Made by a program: the position numbers and the translations under genes | Part shown: one piece after another, positions 1 to 9,095 of the stretch | Numbering within the stretch: position 1 is the first letter of the stretch | How the letters are laid out: each line of letters opens with the position of its first letter | Assembly (NCBI GenBank): GCA_963663735.2 | Contig: CAXXHN010000001.1 | Coordinates: 2,108,001 to 2,172,000 of the forward strand | Length of the DNA stretch: 64,000 nt | Direction: 5' to 3' | Origin: G963663735 sp963663735 | Lineage (GTDB): Bacteria; Acidobacteriota; UBA6911; RPQK01; JAPXNP01 | The notes under the pieces: model-generated | What the model was told of the DNA's origin: nothing | Database searches by the model: none | Seen by the model: the letters and a program-made list of their open reading frames with translations, nothing else

Positions 1-237
1 AGCCGCAAGATCGGTGCGGCTGTTGCGGTTGGCAGGCGGGCAGGGAGGATGACTACATTTAACGCTATTAACCAGTTTTTTCTGATAAATGACATGGTGG
101 TCCCTGGCTCTACCTACTGGAACGTCGGTGTAGCCAGGGATCCCGGGGAAATGGAAAGTGATGAAGAGGGATTGAGGACTATCGACCGCCTTGCTGAAAA
201 CATTCTCTGGCTGCAGGGAAAACTGGAACTTTCTTGA
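1..237 (+). CDS. Flavodoxin-family NAD(P)H-dependent oxidoreductase, C-terminal part
   Basis: The reading frame is open from base 1, so only the last 78 residues are visible and the start lies outside the window. The visible part has the pattern of the C-terminal half of NADPH-dependent FMN reductase/iron-sulfur flavoprotein family members: a basic GRRAGR turn, then an aromatic/hydrophobic helix (INQFFLINDMVVPGSTYWN), an acidic ESDEEG segment, and a closing helix. In that family these elements frame the FMN site, and the enzyme passes electrons from NAD(P)H to FMN or small acceptors. An in-frame ATG at 49 lies inside the fold and is unlikely to be the real start. The substrate cannot be told. 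Confidence 0.72.
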   Translation, partial: SRKIGAAVAVGRRAGRMTTFNAINQFFLINDMVVPGSTYWNVGVARDPGEMESDEEGLRTIDRLAENILWLQGKLELS

Positions 238-654
238 TTTGTTTATGGATTGTGCCATGCATTGCATCCCTGGATCGGAATTCCTGTTAAGCAGGGATAG
301 CCTGTTTAAATAACTGCTTGATTACGCAAATTAGGCAGATCAGGCACGTCTGGATTTTTCTGAAGGATTCCTGATCCACCGGGCTGACTAAATTTCCCCC
401 AAAATTACGTTTCGGGTTTATAATTGATCCTGTACACTGAGTTCCTAAATCGACCAGGTGTTTTCTGAACGGCTGGCATTATTGAAATCGATTGATAATG
501 AAAACATTCCTGCCAAATCAAGCCGGAATAACCGGACTCCAATCCACTGTTACTGCAGAACCGGAAAAAATCTAAATCAGGTGGCACTCTGGGAATCATG
601 CATTTTTCCAGAAGCTTTTATAAGCGGCTGGAAGAATCATAGGAGGATCTCCTG
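238..654. other. Intergenic, no gene seen
   Basis: Short open frames occur on both strands but none has a coding look or a ribosome site. The last bases hold the strong AGGAGG site (641-646) of the next gene. I see no convincing terminator for the flavodoxin-family gene. Confidence 0.6.
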
Positions 655-2136
655 ATGAAAAATGTGTTGCTGATTAATCCAAAATGTACCGCTACTTTCT
701 GGAGCTTTAAACATGCGATGCGGTTTGCCTCTGGTAAGGCGGCCTGTCCTCCTCTGGGACTTCTTACTGTAGCCGGAATGCTTCCTGAAGACTGGAATCT
801 TCGCCTGCTTGACATGAATTTAAAGAAACTAAGGGACCGGGACCTGGAGAGTGCGGACCTGGTTATGGTTGGGGCCATGATGATCCAGAGAGCTTCAGCT
901 ACTGAAGTTCTGGAAAGATGCCGGAGAATGGGCAGGAAGGTTGTTGCCGGAGGGCCCCTGTTCACAAGTAATTCCCAGGATTTTTACGGTTTGGCTGACT
1001 ACCTGGTGTTGAATGAAGCTGAGATCACTCTGCCACCGTTTCTAGAAGATCTGAAAAAAGGAACACCCAAGCCGGTATATACTTCAGACCAGTTTGCGGA
1101 CCTTGCTGAAACACCTATGCCCCGATGGGACCTGATCAAAGCGCGCGATTACCAAACCCTCATGGTTCAGTATTCCAGGGGATGCCCTTTTAACTGTGAA
1201 TTCTGTGACATCACCAATCTTTTTGGGCGGGCGCCAAGGGTCAAATCTTCGGATCAGATCATGCGGGAGCTTGATGCCGTGTATTCCCTGGGATGGAGGG
1301 GGCAGCTGTTTTTTGTGGATGATAATTTTATTGGTAATAAAAAGGAAGTGAGAAAAGTCCTGAAAAACCTTGTGGTGTGGGCGGAGGAGAGGGGGCACCC
1401 CTTTGATTTTCTTACCGAAGCATCAGTAAACCTGGCGGATGATGATGAGTTGATTGCCCTGATGGTCCGGTCAGGATTCAATGCGGTGTTTGTAGGGCTG
1501 GAAACCCCCAATGAGGAGAGCCTACGGGAGTGTGGAAAACAACAAAACTGTCGGCGGGATCTCACGGTTGCTATTAAAAAGATCCAGGGATCAGGAATGC
1601 AGGTGCTTGGAGGATATATTGTCGGGTTTGACAGTGATGATGAAAGCATATTTGCCCGCCAGATCAAATTTATCCAGGAATCAGGGGTTGTGACCGCAAT
1701 GGTCGGCCTTCTAAATGCACCTCCCAATACAAGGCTTTGGCATCGCCTCAAGTCTGAGAACCGGCTACTCCCTGGGGCGACAGGAGACAACACCGACGGG
1801 ACCATTAATTTCATTCCAAGGATGGATCTGGATGTCCTGATGGAGGGATACCGGAAAATTCTCCGGACAATATACAACCCCAGGCAGTACTACCAGAGGG
1901 TCTCAGTATTTCTGAAGGAATATAAACCGCAGTACCGAAAAAAACTGAATCTCCGCGAATTGAAAGGTTTTTTAAAATCTCTGTTTTTTCTTGGAGTACT
2001 GGGTAATGGCGCGTCCCAATGGTATTACTGGAAAATGATGGTGAAAGCTGCAATTTTCTACAGACATTCATTTGCTGAAGCCATGACCCTGATGGTTTAT
2101 GGATATCACTTCAGAAGGGTTGCGCGACGAGTCTGA
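655..2136 (+). CDS. B12-binding radical SAM protein
   Basis: A 493-residue protein with a cobalamin-binding-type N-terminal domain (about residues 1-140, Rossmann-like beta-alpha repeats) followed by a radical SAM core. The 4Fe-4S motif CxxxCxxC is at C177, C181 and C184 (RGCPFNCEFC). The C-terminal 130 residues are rich in aromatic and basic residues, like the DUF4070-type tail of this group. The family performs radical methylations or rearrangements, for instance on hopanoids or natural products. No partner gene nearby points to a substrate. Start chosen at ATG 655 because AGGAGG sits 8 bases upstream. It stands alone as a transcription unit as far as can be seen. Confidence 0.88.
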   Translation: MKNVLLINPKCTATFWSFKHAMRFASGKAACPPLGLLTVAGMLPEDWNLRLLDMNLKKLRDRDLESADLVMVGAMMIQRASATEVLERCRRMGRKVVAGGPLFTSNSQDFYGLADYLVLNEAEITLPPFLEDLKKGTPKPVYTSDQFADLAETPMPRWDLIKARDYQTLMVQYSRGCPFNCEFCDITNLFGRAPRVKSSDQIMRELDAVYSLGWRGQLFFVDDNFIGNKKEVRKVLKNLVVWAEERGHPFDFLTEASVNLADDDELIALMVRSGFNAVFVGLETPNEESLRECGKQQNCRRDLTVAIKKIQGSGMQVLGGYIVGFDSDDESIFARQIKFIQESGVVTAMVGLLNAPPNTRLWHRLKSENRLLPGATGDNTDGTINFIPRMDLDVLMEGYRKILRTIYNPRQYYQRVSVFLKEYKPQYRKKLNLRELKGFLKSLFFLGVLGNGASQWYYWKMMVKAAIFYRHSFAEAMTLMVYGYHFRRVARRV

Positions 2137-2198
2137 GGTTTTTTCTTTAAGTGAATCGGGATTCTCGGATTCTGCTTTTGCTTTCGTCCGCTGCCTGA

Positions 2199-2576
2199 AT
2201 GGTTTTATACTTGCTCAGTCAACCGGGGATCTATGCAACGGGAGATCTCCCCGGCCCGGTTTATGAATAGTCCCTGATCTTTGATACCGGTGCCAGCGCT
2301 GTCTTAATGACCGGATGCGCTCATCCCGGAATTGTCAATATTGTTGAAAAGGCTTCTGAGATACTGGGAAAAAAGATTTCTTTTATTTTCGGAGGATTCC
2401 ACCTGATGGAGGCCACTCGGCCGAAAAAAGCAGAGGTGATCAAGGGTCTCAACAAAGCTGGAGTAGATCGACGCGGAGCCACTCACTGTACCGGCGAGCA
2501 GCAGATTGCCTGGTTCCGGGAAAGGTATGGAGACAGGTTTGTTTCCATAGGGGTGGGGAGGATTGTGATATTTTGA
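2199..2576 (+). pseudogene. Remnant of MBL-fold metallohydrolase, C-terminal part
   Basis: The frame read from 2307 gives GCAHPGIVNI, a GGFHL motif and a THCTGE motif, the C-terminal signature of the metallo-beta-lactamase-fold group related to the 7,8-dihydropterin-6-methyl-4-(beta-D-ribofuranosyl)-aminobenzene-5'-phosphate synthase family. The same frame continues the homology upstream (ATGDLPGPVYE) but is cut by a TAG at 2268-2270 exactly where the family usually has Gln, so a CAG-to-TAG change is likely. Further upstream the frame soon meets another stop and the zinc-binding HxHxDH part is absent. I read it as a decayed gene with a lost 5' half and a nonsense codon. Confidence 0.7.
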
Positions 2577-2677
2577 AAATACACGGTAAAACCTGTCAAT
2601 GGATGATTGAATGAAGATCCGGTAATATCGGGATTCAGGTTAAGGATTTTCCTGGTTTCCGGGATGGAGAATTGACA

Positions 2678-3703
2678 ATGAAGCGGAGAGAGTTTATTGC
2701 CAGCAGCCCTGTTTTGGCAGCTGCGGCCACTGGTATGGTTAAAGCAGTTTATCCCGGGGCAACGGAACCAATTGTAATGACTGTTCAAGGGCCGATACGG
2801 CCTGAATCCCTGGGCACGATGTTGACCCATGAGCATGTCCTGGTGGACTTTATCGGCGCCGACAAAGTCTCACCCGGCCGATACAGCGCAGAGGAAGCCT
2901 TTAATGTGATTCTTCCTTTTCTGAAGGGACTGAAGGAATCTGGATGCAGAGCCCTGGCAGAATGTACCCCCGCTTTCCTGGGCAGGGACCCCCTGCTTCT
3001 GTCCCGGCTTTCGCATGCCAGCGGGCTCCATCTGTTAACCAACACCGGATACTACGGAGCCGCAAATGATAAGTATATTCCCGCCTTTGCCTGGGAAGAA
3101 ACAGCAGATCAGCTGGCTGAGAGATGGATCAGGGAGTGGGAATATGGGATCGGTGATACCGGGATCAGGCCCGGGTTTATAAAAATCGGGGTCGACTCGG
3201 GGCCACTGTCAGATATCGACAGCAGGATTGTACAGGCCGCAGCCCGTGCCCACAAGCGCACAGGGCTGACCATAATGTCCCATACCGGACCGGCAGCACC
3301 TGCCTTTGAACAACTGGAAATCCTGGCTAAGGAGGGGATAGATCCTTCAGCTTGGATATGGACCCATGCCCAGGGAGCTGATGACTTCAAAAATCATTTC
3401 AAGGCAGCTGATGCCGGAGCCTGGATCGCCTTTGACGGGCTGAACCGCAGGGATTTTTCCAGGTATGCTGATTTCCTGGAATTGATTAAGAAACGGGGTC
3501 AGCTGGACCGGGTTCTCCTCTCCCACGATGCCGGATGGTATTCTCCGGGAGAACCAGGAGGTGGAGACTTCAGGGGATTCACAATGCTATTCCTGGAATT
3601 TCTGCCTCTGTTGCGGGAAAAAGGAATGACAGACCGGGACATTTCCCAGGTAATGGTGAAAAATCCCGCGGCTGCATTCACCGTGCATACCAGGATCAGG
3701 TGA
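2678..3703 (+). CDS. Exported phosphotriesterase-family amidohydrolase
   Basis: 341 residues. It begins with a Tat-like signal (KRREFI, then an Ala-rich stretch). The mature part is a TIM-barrel metal hydrolase with all expected ligands of the phosphotriesterase family: H51 and H53 (HEH), K169 (the bridging carboxylated Lys, FIKIG), H202 (MSHTG), H230 (HAQG) and D284 (LSHDAGW). Family members hydrolyse lactones, phosphotriesters or related esters; lactonase activity is the commoner native role, but the substrate here is unknown. Start taken at ATG 2678, with GGAGA 7 bases upstream, rather than TTG 2672. Confidence 0.88.
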   Translation: MKRREFIASSPVLAAAATGMVKAVYPGATEPIVMTVQGPIRPESLGTMLTHEHVLVDFIGADKVSPGRYSAEEAFNVILPFLKGLKESGCRALAECTPAFLGRDPLLLSRLSHASGLHLLTNTGYYGAANDKYIPAFAWEETADQLAERWIREWEYGIGDTGIRPGFIKIGVDSGPLSDIDSRIVQAAARAHKRTGLTIMSHTGPAAPAFEQLEILAKEGIDPSAWIWTHAQGADDFKNHFKAADAGAWIAFDGLNRRDFSRYADFLELIKKRGQLDRVLLSHDAGWYSPGEPGGGDFRGFTMLFLEFLPLLREKGMTDRDISQVMVKNPAAAFTVHTRIR

Positions 3704-3799
3704 TTCCATTTTTTCATCGAACAAGCCTTAATTGGGAAAAGAAGGATGCGTGCACCCCTGAGCTGCGGACTTAAATGGACCTTCCTGCTGTGATGACAT

Positions 3800-4204
3800 C
3801 TATCCCTTGCCTCCCTGGTATTTAACTGATATCCAGATATGGTTGTACCTGACCTTGTTTTCAGGGAAACCCTTCACAGAGAAGTCCATACGGGGCAGGA
3901 TGATATTGAATATCTGGAAAAGAGGCCGGGAAAAGCGGGGATGGGTGAGTCCCAGGGTGGAGACTATTCGGTTATCTTTTTGCAGCACTGAAATAACATT
4001 TTCGTTTTCACCCATAAAGCCTGAATTGGAAAGAATACCGGGACGTCCAAGCCTGTTAATCTCAGATACAGGCCGACCCGTTATGGAGAAAATATCCTCC
4101 AGCTCCTTTTCCAAATGGAGCCCGGTTTCAGCCAATGTCGGGAAGTCGTTTTTGTCAATTTCAAGCTGGCCTCCTTTGCTGCTGCCAGCAGAAAATCTAT
4201 AAAT
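3800..4204 (-). pseudogene. Protein-like frame of unknown family, probable remnant
   Basis: On the minus strand a frame open from 4204 to 3800 reads like real protein (for example HLEKELEDIFSITGRPVSEI, then LGLTHPRFSRPLFQIFNI) and not like a shadow. It has no ATG, begins right after a stop, and the adjacent frame upstream (VIEFIDFLLAAAKEA) also looks coding, which suggests a frameshift in a decayed gene. I do not recognise the family. The plus-strand frame over the same bases is Ser/Pro-rich and looks like the shadow. Confidence 0.4.
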
Positions 4205-4334
4205 TCAATTACAAGACTAGCAGTGATATGTCAGGTAAAGCAGCATATTTGGATTTTATTGCAATTTTAGCTGAATTGAAGCAGGGGATTTTTCCGGGTT
4301 GGGTAATGGCGGGGTGTTTATTTATACTGAAAAA

Positions 4335-5579
4335 ATGATCTACGATAAAATCCGAATCGATTTGGAAAAGGAACTTGGCACTGAACTGTATGAACTGATG
4401 CAGGGGGAGATAGTTGAAGAGATCCTCAAGGAAGCCAAGATCGAAAAGATTGAGAATGAGTGGAAATTCATGCTTGAGGGGCATAGCTTCAGGGTGAATT
4501 CCAAAATGGCGCCACGCCTGGACGGCTTGGTCAGGGATGTCGTGGAGAAACTCCAGTTCACGGAAGCGGTTGATTTTTACGTTACCAACAATCCGGACTT
4601 GAACGCCTTCTCCATTTCCAGGCTGGAGGAGGATCAGGAACACATAATTAACCTGAATTCCGGCCTGGTGGAACGGCTGGATGATGATGAACTCAGATTT
4701 GTTGTAGGACATGAAATCGGGCACTTGATCAGCAAAAATGCCGGGATACTGAAACTACTGGATTTCATTTTTCCTGATCCGATGCGGACCCCACTCCTGA
4801 TAACCCACAAGATTACTCTGTGGAAAAAACTGTCAGAACTTACTGCTGACCGTTTTGGATTTTTAGCAAGCCCCCGGCTGGACAAATGTTTTTCAGGATT
4901 CTTCAAGCTGGCATCCGGACTTGATACTGAGAGAATTAAATTTGATTACATGGCCTACATGGCTGAAAACGAGAAAATCCTGGATTATTTCAGGACAGAA
5001 ATGGCGGCTGACCTGTTGTCGCATCCCATTAATCCAATCAGGATCAAGGCTGTCGAGCTGTTCAGCAAGTCAGAGCTTTTCAAATCCCTGCAGGATGGGG
5101 GAGATATACCCGATGACGAGACTCTGCGTCAACAGATTGAGGGATTGACCGGGATTCTTCTTTCTCTCAGCCATTCTGAACTGGATCTATACCGTCGGAG
5201 GTTCATTGCCAGTGCCGGATTAATGGTGGCCGGGGTGGATGAGAAGGTATCAGAGGATGAATATGAGAAGATCATAATGACCCTTTCCAACTTTGCCATT
5301 TTTCCCAAGGCTGATGTTGATGAAATACTGAAATCGGGAACAGCGGACCAGATCGCCGCCGAATCAGCGAAGTTCATAGTTGCAAAGAACCCGGCAGAAC
5401 GATACCTCCTTTTTCAGTACATGGTTGAAATGGTGCTTTCGGACCGAAAGATATCCAGGCGGGAGGTTTTGTTTTTGTATGAAACGGGAGAAAAGTTCTT
5501 TGGATTCTCCAGGAAGGAAATAGCCCAGCTGATAGCAGATCCAATTCACAGGTTGTTTGTTCCCGCAATATACCAGTGA
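4335..5579 (+). CDS. M48-type metalloprotease with TerB-like C-terminal domain
   Basis: 414 residues. The N-terminal two thirds is a zinc peptidase of M48 type: HEIGH at H126-H130 supplies two zinc ligands and the catalytic Glu127, and ELTAD (E168, D172) matches the ExxxD third-ligand helix. Unlike HtpX or most M48 membrane enzymes it has no signal peptide or membrane segment, so it is probably soluble in the cytoplasm. The last 130 residues hold an acidic helical region with two D-x3-(I/V)-S-x2-E-like loops (about 302-312 and 385-393), resembling TerB/tellurite-resistance domains. Start: ATG 4335 is preferred by protein pattern; a TTG at 4299 in the same frame is the alternative, with a better-placed purine-rich site. 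Confidence 0.8.
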   Translation: MIYDKIRIDLEKELGTELYELMQGEIVEEILKEAKIEKIENEWKFMLEGHSFRVNSKMAPRLDGLVRDVVEKLQFTEAVDFYVTNNPDLNAFSISRLEEDQEHIINLNSGLVERLDDDELRFVVGHEIGHLISKNAGILKLLDFIFPDPMRTPLLITHKITLWKKLSELTADRFGFLASPRLDKCFSGFFKLASGLDTERIKFDYMAYMAENEKILDYFRTEMAADLLSHPINPIRIKAVELFSKSELFKSLQDGGDIPDDETLRQQIEGLTGILLSLSHSELDLYRRRFIASAGLMVAGVDEKVSEDEYEKIIMTLSNFAIFPKADVDEILKSGTADQIAAESAKFIVAKNPAERYLLFQYMVEMVLSDRKISRREVLFLYETGEKFFGFSRKEIAQLIADPIHRLFVPAIYQ

Positions 5580-5648
5580 CTGGAATCATGATGAAGTAAA
5601 CGCAATTTTTCTGGCTATTAAGGCCGGAGTTCTTTAAGATCCTAATAT

Positions 5649-6308
5649 ATGAGAAAGAATTATTCCCGGTATTTACTTTCTGGTTTGACCTTGTTGTTTT
5701 TCTGTTGCGCCTGCCAGGCACAGTCAGTAAAGGTGGATACTGCCCTTGATGCCCGGGTGAACGGATTCCTGGAGGACAGCGCCCGTTCCTGGCGTGACAT
5801 GAACGTTCCTGTTTCGGATGGGAAACTGCTCTACGAGCTGATTGTTAAAAACAGCTATACCCGTGCTCTCGAGATAGGGACCTCCACTGGACACTCATCC
5901 GTATGGATAGCCTGGGCGCTCAGCAAAACAGGGGGAAAACTTGTTACGATTGAGGTGGATGAATCCCGTCACAAACAGGCCCTGGAAAACTTCAAAAATG
6001 CCGGATTGTCGGAGTATATAGAAGCCCGTCTTGGAGATGCCCATGAAATAGTGCAGGAGCTGGAAGGGCCTTTTGACTTTGTGTTCAGTGATGCCGATAA
6101 GGGTTGGTACAAAAATTACTTTATTGAGTTAGAACCTAAGCTGGTAGTTAATGGCTGCTTTAGCGCCCACAATATTTCAGGATCAAGCCGGGGCAGCTGG
6201 GGAACTGGTGAGTTCTATGAATACGTATTGAGCCTCCCCCAATATGAAACTACTTTGAACCGTTCCGGAGGAGGATTGTCTATAAGTTATAAGCGGTCAG
6301 AAAAATAA
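5649..6308 (+). CDS. Exported O-methyltransferase-like protein (family 3)
   Basis: 219 residues with a class I SAM-dependent methyltransferase fold of the catechol/caffeoyl-CoA O-methyltransferase type: ALEIGTSTGHSSVWIA is the glycine-rich SAM motif I, LVTIEVDE is motif II, and FDFVFSDADK carries the metal-binding Asp pair. An N-terminal hydrophobic segment ending in Cys residues (LLFFCCAC) looks like a lipoprotein or secretory signal, so export is predicted. That is odd for a SAM-using enzyme. It lies 11 bases upstream of the permease and probably shares its transcript. Confidence 0.8.
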   Translation: MRKNYSRYLLSGLTLLFFCCACQAQSVKVDTALDARVNGFLEDSARSWRDMNVPVSDGKLLYELIVKNSYTRALEIGTSTGHSSVWIAWALSKTGGKLVTIEVDESRHKQALENFKNAGLSEYIEARLGDAHEIVQELEGPFDFVFSDADKGWYKNYFIELEPKLVVNGCFSAHNISGSSRGSWGTGEFYEYVLSLPQYETTLNRSGGGLSISYKRSEK

Positions 6309-6319
6309 ACACCCTAATT

Positions 6320-7642
6320 ATGCCGGACAGAAAGCTCAAAAGAACACTGGGATTGTTCCCTGCCGCCAATATTGTTGTGGCCAACATAATTGGGGCCGGT
6401 ATCTTCACGACTTCCGGATTGCTGCTGGCTGAACTAAAAAGTCCGTTTCTGATGATTTTATTATGGATTGTCGGTGGTGGGATAGCTCTATGCGGGGCGA
6501 TTTCCTATGGTGAACTAGGGGCGGCTATGCCCGGTTCAGGGGGAGAATACCTTTTTCTGTCCAGGATTTATCACCCCATATTCGGGTTTCTTTCAGGCTG
6601 GGTGTCGTTAACCGTGGGATTCTCGGCTCCTATTGCCGCTTCGGCTATTGGATTCAGCGAGTATTTTTCCAGGGCGATACCATTTTTCAATTCAGCCTCA
6701 TCCCAGAAACTTCTGTCCATAGCTGTCATTATCCTCTTCACATTTATCCATTTTATAGGGATAGAATTCGGATCAAGGGTCCAGAACTACCTTACTGTAC
6801 TCAAGATTTTGCTGATCGCTGGTCTTATTACTGCCGGCTTCCTTGCCGGGAATGGAGAGCCGGGAAACCTTACAGGGGGAGGAAGCCTGGAAATCGGGTT
6901 TGGTGGATGGAAGACTATTGGTTTGTCCCTGATGTGGATAATGTTTGCCTACAGCGGATGGAACGCCACGACCTACATCGGCTCAGAAATAAAAAATCCT
7001 GCCCGGAACCTTCCCGGCTCGCTGGTGATCGGGACCGGTATTGTGGTACTGCTTTACCTCGGGCTCAACCTGCTGTTTGTGTATGCCATTCCGCCCGCAG
7101 AAATGGAGGGTGTGATTTCGGTAGGAGGCATGGCAATGGGAAACCTGTTTGGCCCTTCAGCTGATATAGTCTTCTCTCTCCTGATTTCCTTTGCCCTTTT
7201 CTCCTCCCTCAGCGCTTTTATGATTATTGGCCCGAGAGTTTATTTTTCAATGGCTAATGATGGCCTGCTTTTTAAATCTATTGCCAGGATTCATCCAAGA
7301 TTCGGAGTCCCTTCCACTGCCATCCTGCTCCAGAGTGTTATTGCCATAATCCTTAGCCTGTCAGGCACCTTTGAGCAGATCCTGACATACATGGGTTTTG
7401 CACTCGGTTTATTCCCCCTTCTTTCAGTACTGGGTGTTATCAAGCTGCGGATGACTGGAAAAAGTGCGCTCAGGACACCTGGTTATCCTCTGGTGCAACT
7501 GGTTTTTATTGCTGCAGGAATTTTTATATTGATTTTTGCCTTTATGGAAAAACCTGTTGAGTCCCTTGTCGCCATATTAACCGTGCTGGTCGGCATCCCG
7601 GTTTATTTTCTGTTCAGGAAAAGCAACAGTGACCCTTCCTGA
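6320..7642 (+). CDS. APC-family amino acid permease
   Basis: 440 residues with about 12 hydrophobic membrane segments. The first segment carries the unwound glycine motif of APC transporters (VANIIGAGIFTTSG), which lines the substrate site, and SYGELGAAMPGSGGEYLFL is the conserved following motif. These are inner-membrane amino-acid/polyamine or exchange carriers; this one is closest in look to the LAT/cationic amino acid group. The start is 11 bases after the methyltransferase stop, with only a weak ribosome site, so coupled translation is likely. The substrate cannot be read from sequence. Confidence 0.88.
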   Translation: MPDRKLKRTLGLFPAANIVVANIIGAGIFTTSGLLLAELKSPFLMILLWIVGGGIALCGAISYGELGAAMPGSGGEYLFLSRIYHPIFGFLSGWVSLTVGFSAPIAASAIGFSEYFSRAIPFFNSASSQKLLSIAVIILFTFIHFIGIEFGSRVQNYLTVLKILLIAGLITAGFLAGNGEPGNLTGGGSLEIGFGGWKTIGLSLMWIMFAYSGWNATTYIGSEIKNPARNLPGSLVIGTGIVVLLYLGLNLLFVYAIPPAEMEGVISVGGMAMGNLFGPSADIVFSLLISFALFSSLSAFMIIGPRVYFSMANDGLLFKSIARIHPRFGVPSTAILLQSVIAIILSLSGTFEQILTYMGFALGLFPLLSVLGVIKLRMTGKSALRTPGYPLVQLVFIAAGIFILIFAFMEKPVESLVAILTVLVGIPVYFLFRKSNSDPS

Positions 7643-7690
7643 TATTGATAGGAACGGGCTGGATTCTAAGTTGGAGTGTCAATGTTGGAT

Positions 7691-7724
7691 GCGCAGGCTC
7701 CCGGACTAATCCGGGAGCCTGCGC
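7691..7724. terminator. Perfect 15-bp hairpin between convergent genes
   Basis: GCGCAGGCTCCCGGA (7691-7705) and its exact complement (7710-7724) flank a 4-base loop. It lies between the ends of the permease gene (plus) and gdhA (minus). Neither side has a clear T-tract, so it may be a two-way terminator or an RNA-stabilising hairpin. Confidence 0.6.
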
Positions 7725-7745
7725 AGAGGAAAAAGCAAGCTTAGA

Positions 7746-9095
7746 TTAAACAACGCCAAATGCTGCCATAGCTTCGGCAACACGGATGAATCCGGCAATA
7801 TTAGCTCCCACAACATAATTTCCGGGAGCTCCGTATTCCTCGGCTGTTTCAAAGCAGAGTTCGTGAATATGCTGCATGATTTTCTGGAGCCTGGCTTCAG
7901 TGTATTCAAAAGACCAGGAGTCGCGGCTGGCATTCTGCTGCATCTCCAGGGCTGAGGTTGCTACTCCACCGGCATTGGCAGCTTTCCCGGGGCCGTATGC
8001 TATTTTTGCTTCGATGAAAACATCGACTGCCTCGGGAGTGGAAGGCATGTTGGCTCCTTCGCCAACCGCGATACATCCGTTTTTAACCAGCATCCTGGCG
8101 TCTGCCCCGTTTATTTCATTCTGAGTAGCCGAAGGCATCGCTACCTGGCAGGGGATTTCCCAGATATTCCCATTTTCCACATACTGGGCATGCTTGTGGC
8201 TTTTTACATATTCCTTAACCCGTTTCCTCTCAACTTCCTTCAGCTGTTTCAGAAGCTTAAGGTCGATTCCTTTTTCATCGTAGATGTAACCGTTGGAATC
8301 TGAACAGGCTACAACTTTTCCTCCCAGCTGATTGATTTTTTCGATGGTGTAAATTGAGACGTTACCTGAGCCCGAAACCAGACATTTTTTCCCTTCGAAA
8401 CTGTCTCCTCGGACTTTGAGCATTTCTTCTACAAAGAAGGTGGCTCCATATCCGGTAGCCTCAGTCCTCACCAGTGAGCCTCCCCAGTTCAGGCCTTTGC
8501 CGGTCAGTACCCCTGCTTCCCAGCGGTTGGTAATGCGTTTGTACTGCCCAAACAGGTAACCAATCTCACGCCCGCCAACTCCGATATCTCCGGCTGGGAC
8601 ATCGGTGTGTTCACCCAGGTGCCGATACAGCTCCGTCATGAAACTCTGGCAGAATCTCATTACTTCACCATCCGATTTGCCCTTTGGATCAAAATCAGAC
8701 CCTCCTTTTCCTCCACCTATGGGCAGTCCGGTCAGGGCGTTTTTGAAAACCTGCTCAAATCCAAGGAATTTAATAATGCCCAGGTACACTGAAGGATGAA
8801 AGCGCAGGCCTCCTTTGAAGGGTCCCAGAGCGCTGTTGAATTCAACCCGGAAACCACGGTTTATCTGGACTTCATTTTTATCGTTTACCCAGGGCACACG
8901 GAATAAAATTTGCCGCTCCGGCTCACATATGGATTCAATGATCTTGCGGTCAGCAAATTCAGGATATTTGGCAAGCACCGGCCCCAGGGATTCTAAAACC
9001 TCGAGGCTGGCCTGGTGGAATTCCGGCTCCCCAGGATTCCGGGAGAGTACACCCTGGTATATGGATTCGATTTTTTTGTCCAGCATTGTAGTCAT
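7746..9095 (-). CDS. gdhA: NADP-type glutamate dehydrogenase
   Basis: 449 residues, the usual length of hexameric bacterial NADP-specific glutamate dehydrogenase. It catalyses reductive amination of 2-oxoglutarate with ammonia, the low-affinity route of nitrogen assimilation. Visible landmarks are FKGGLRFHPSV, the catalytic-lysine loop GGGKGGSDFDPKGKS, the active-site DVPAGDIGVGGREIGYL, and the nucleotide-binding SGSGNVSIYTIEKI of the Rossmann domain. The start ATG at 9095 follows a GGAAGG-like site. It is a single-gene unit converging on the permease; the two share the hairpin at 7691-7724. Confidence 0.96.
   Translation of the reverse strand: MTTMLDKKIESIYQGVLSRNPGEPEFHQASLEVLESLGPVLAKYPEFADRKIIESICEPERQILFRVPWVNDKNEVQINRGFRVEFNSALGPFKGGLRFHPSVYLGIIKFLGFEQVFKNALTGLPIGGGKGGSDFDPKGKSDGEVMRFCQSFMTELYRHLGEHTDVPAGDIGVGGREIGYLFGQYKRITNRWEAGVLTGKGLNWGGSLVRTEATGYGATFFVEEMLKVRGDSFEGKKCLVSGSGNVSIYTIEKINQLGGKVVACSDSNGYIYDEKGIDLKLLKQLKEVERKRVKEYVKSHKHAQYVENGNIWEIPCQVAMPSATQNEINGADARMLVKNGCIAVGEGANMPSTPEAVDVFIEAKIAYGPGKAANAGGVATSALEMQQNASRDSWSFEYTEARLQKIMQHIHELCFETAEEYGAPGNYVVGANIAGFIRVAEAMAAFGVV

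Noticed and set aside
2268..2270. In-frame TAG read as a recoded sense codon
   Set aside because: Other genes here end in TAG and the gene lacks its 5' half, so a nonsense mutation in a dying gene explains it better.
3807..4202. 131-codon plus frame between the phosphotriesterase-like and M48 genes
   Set aside because: Ser/Pro/Trp-rich with no family pattern; it is opposite the more protein-like minus frame.
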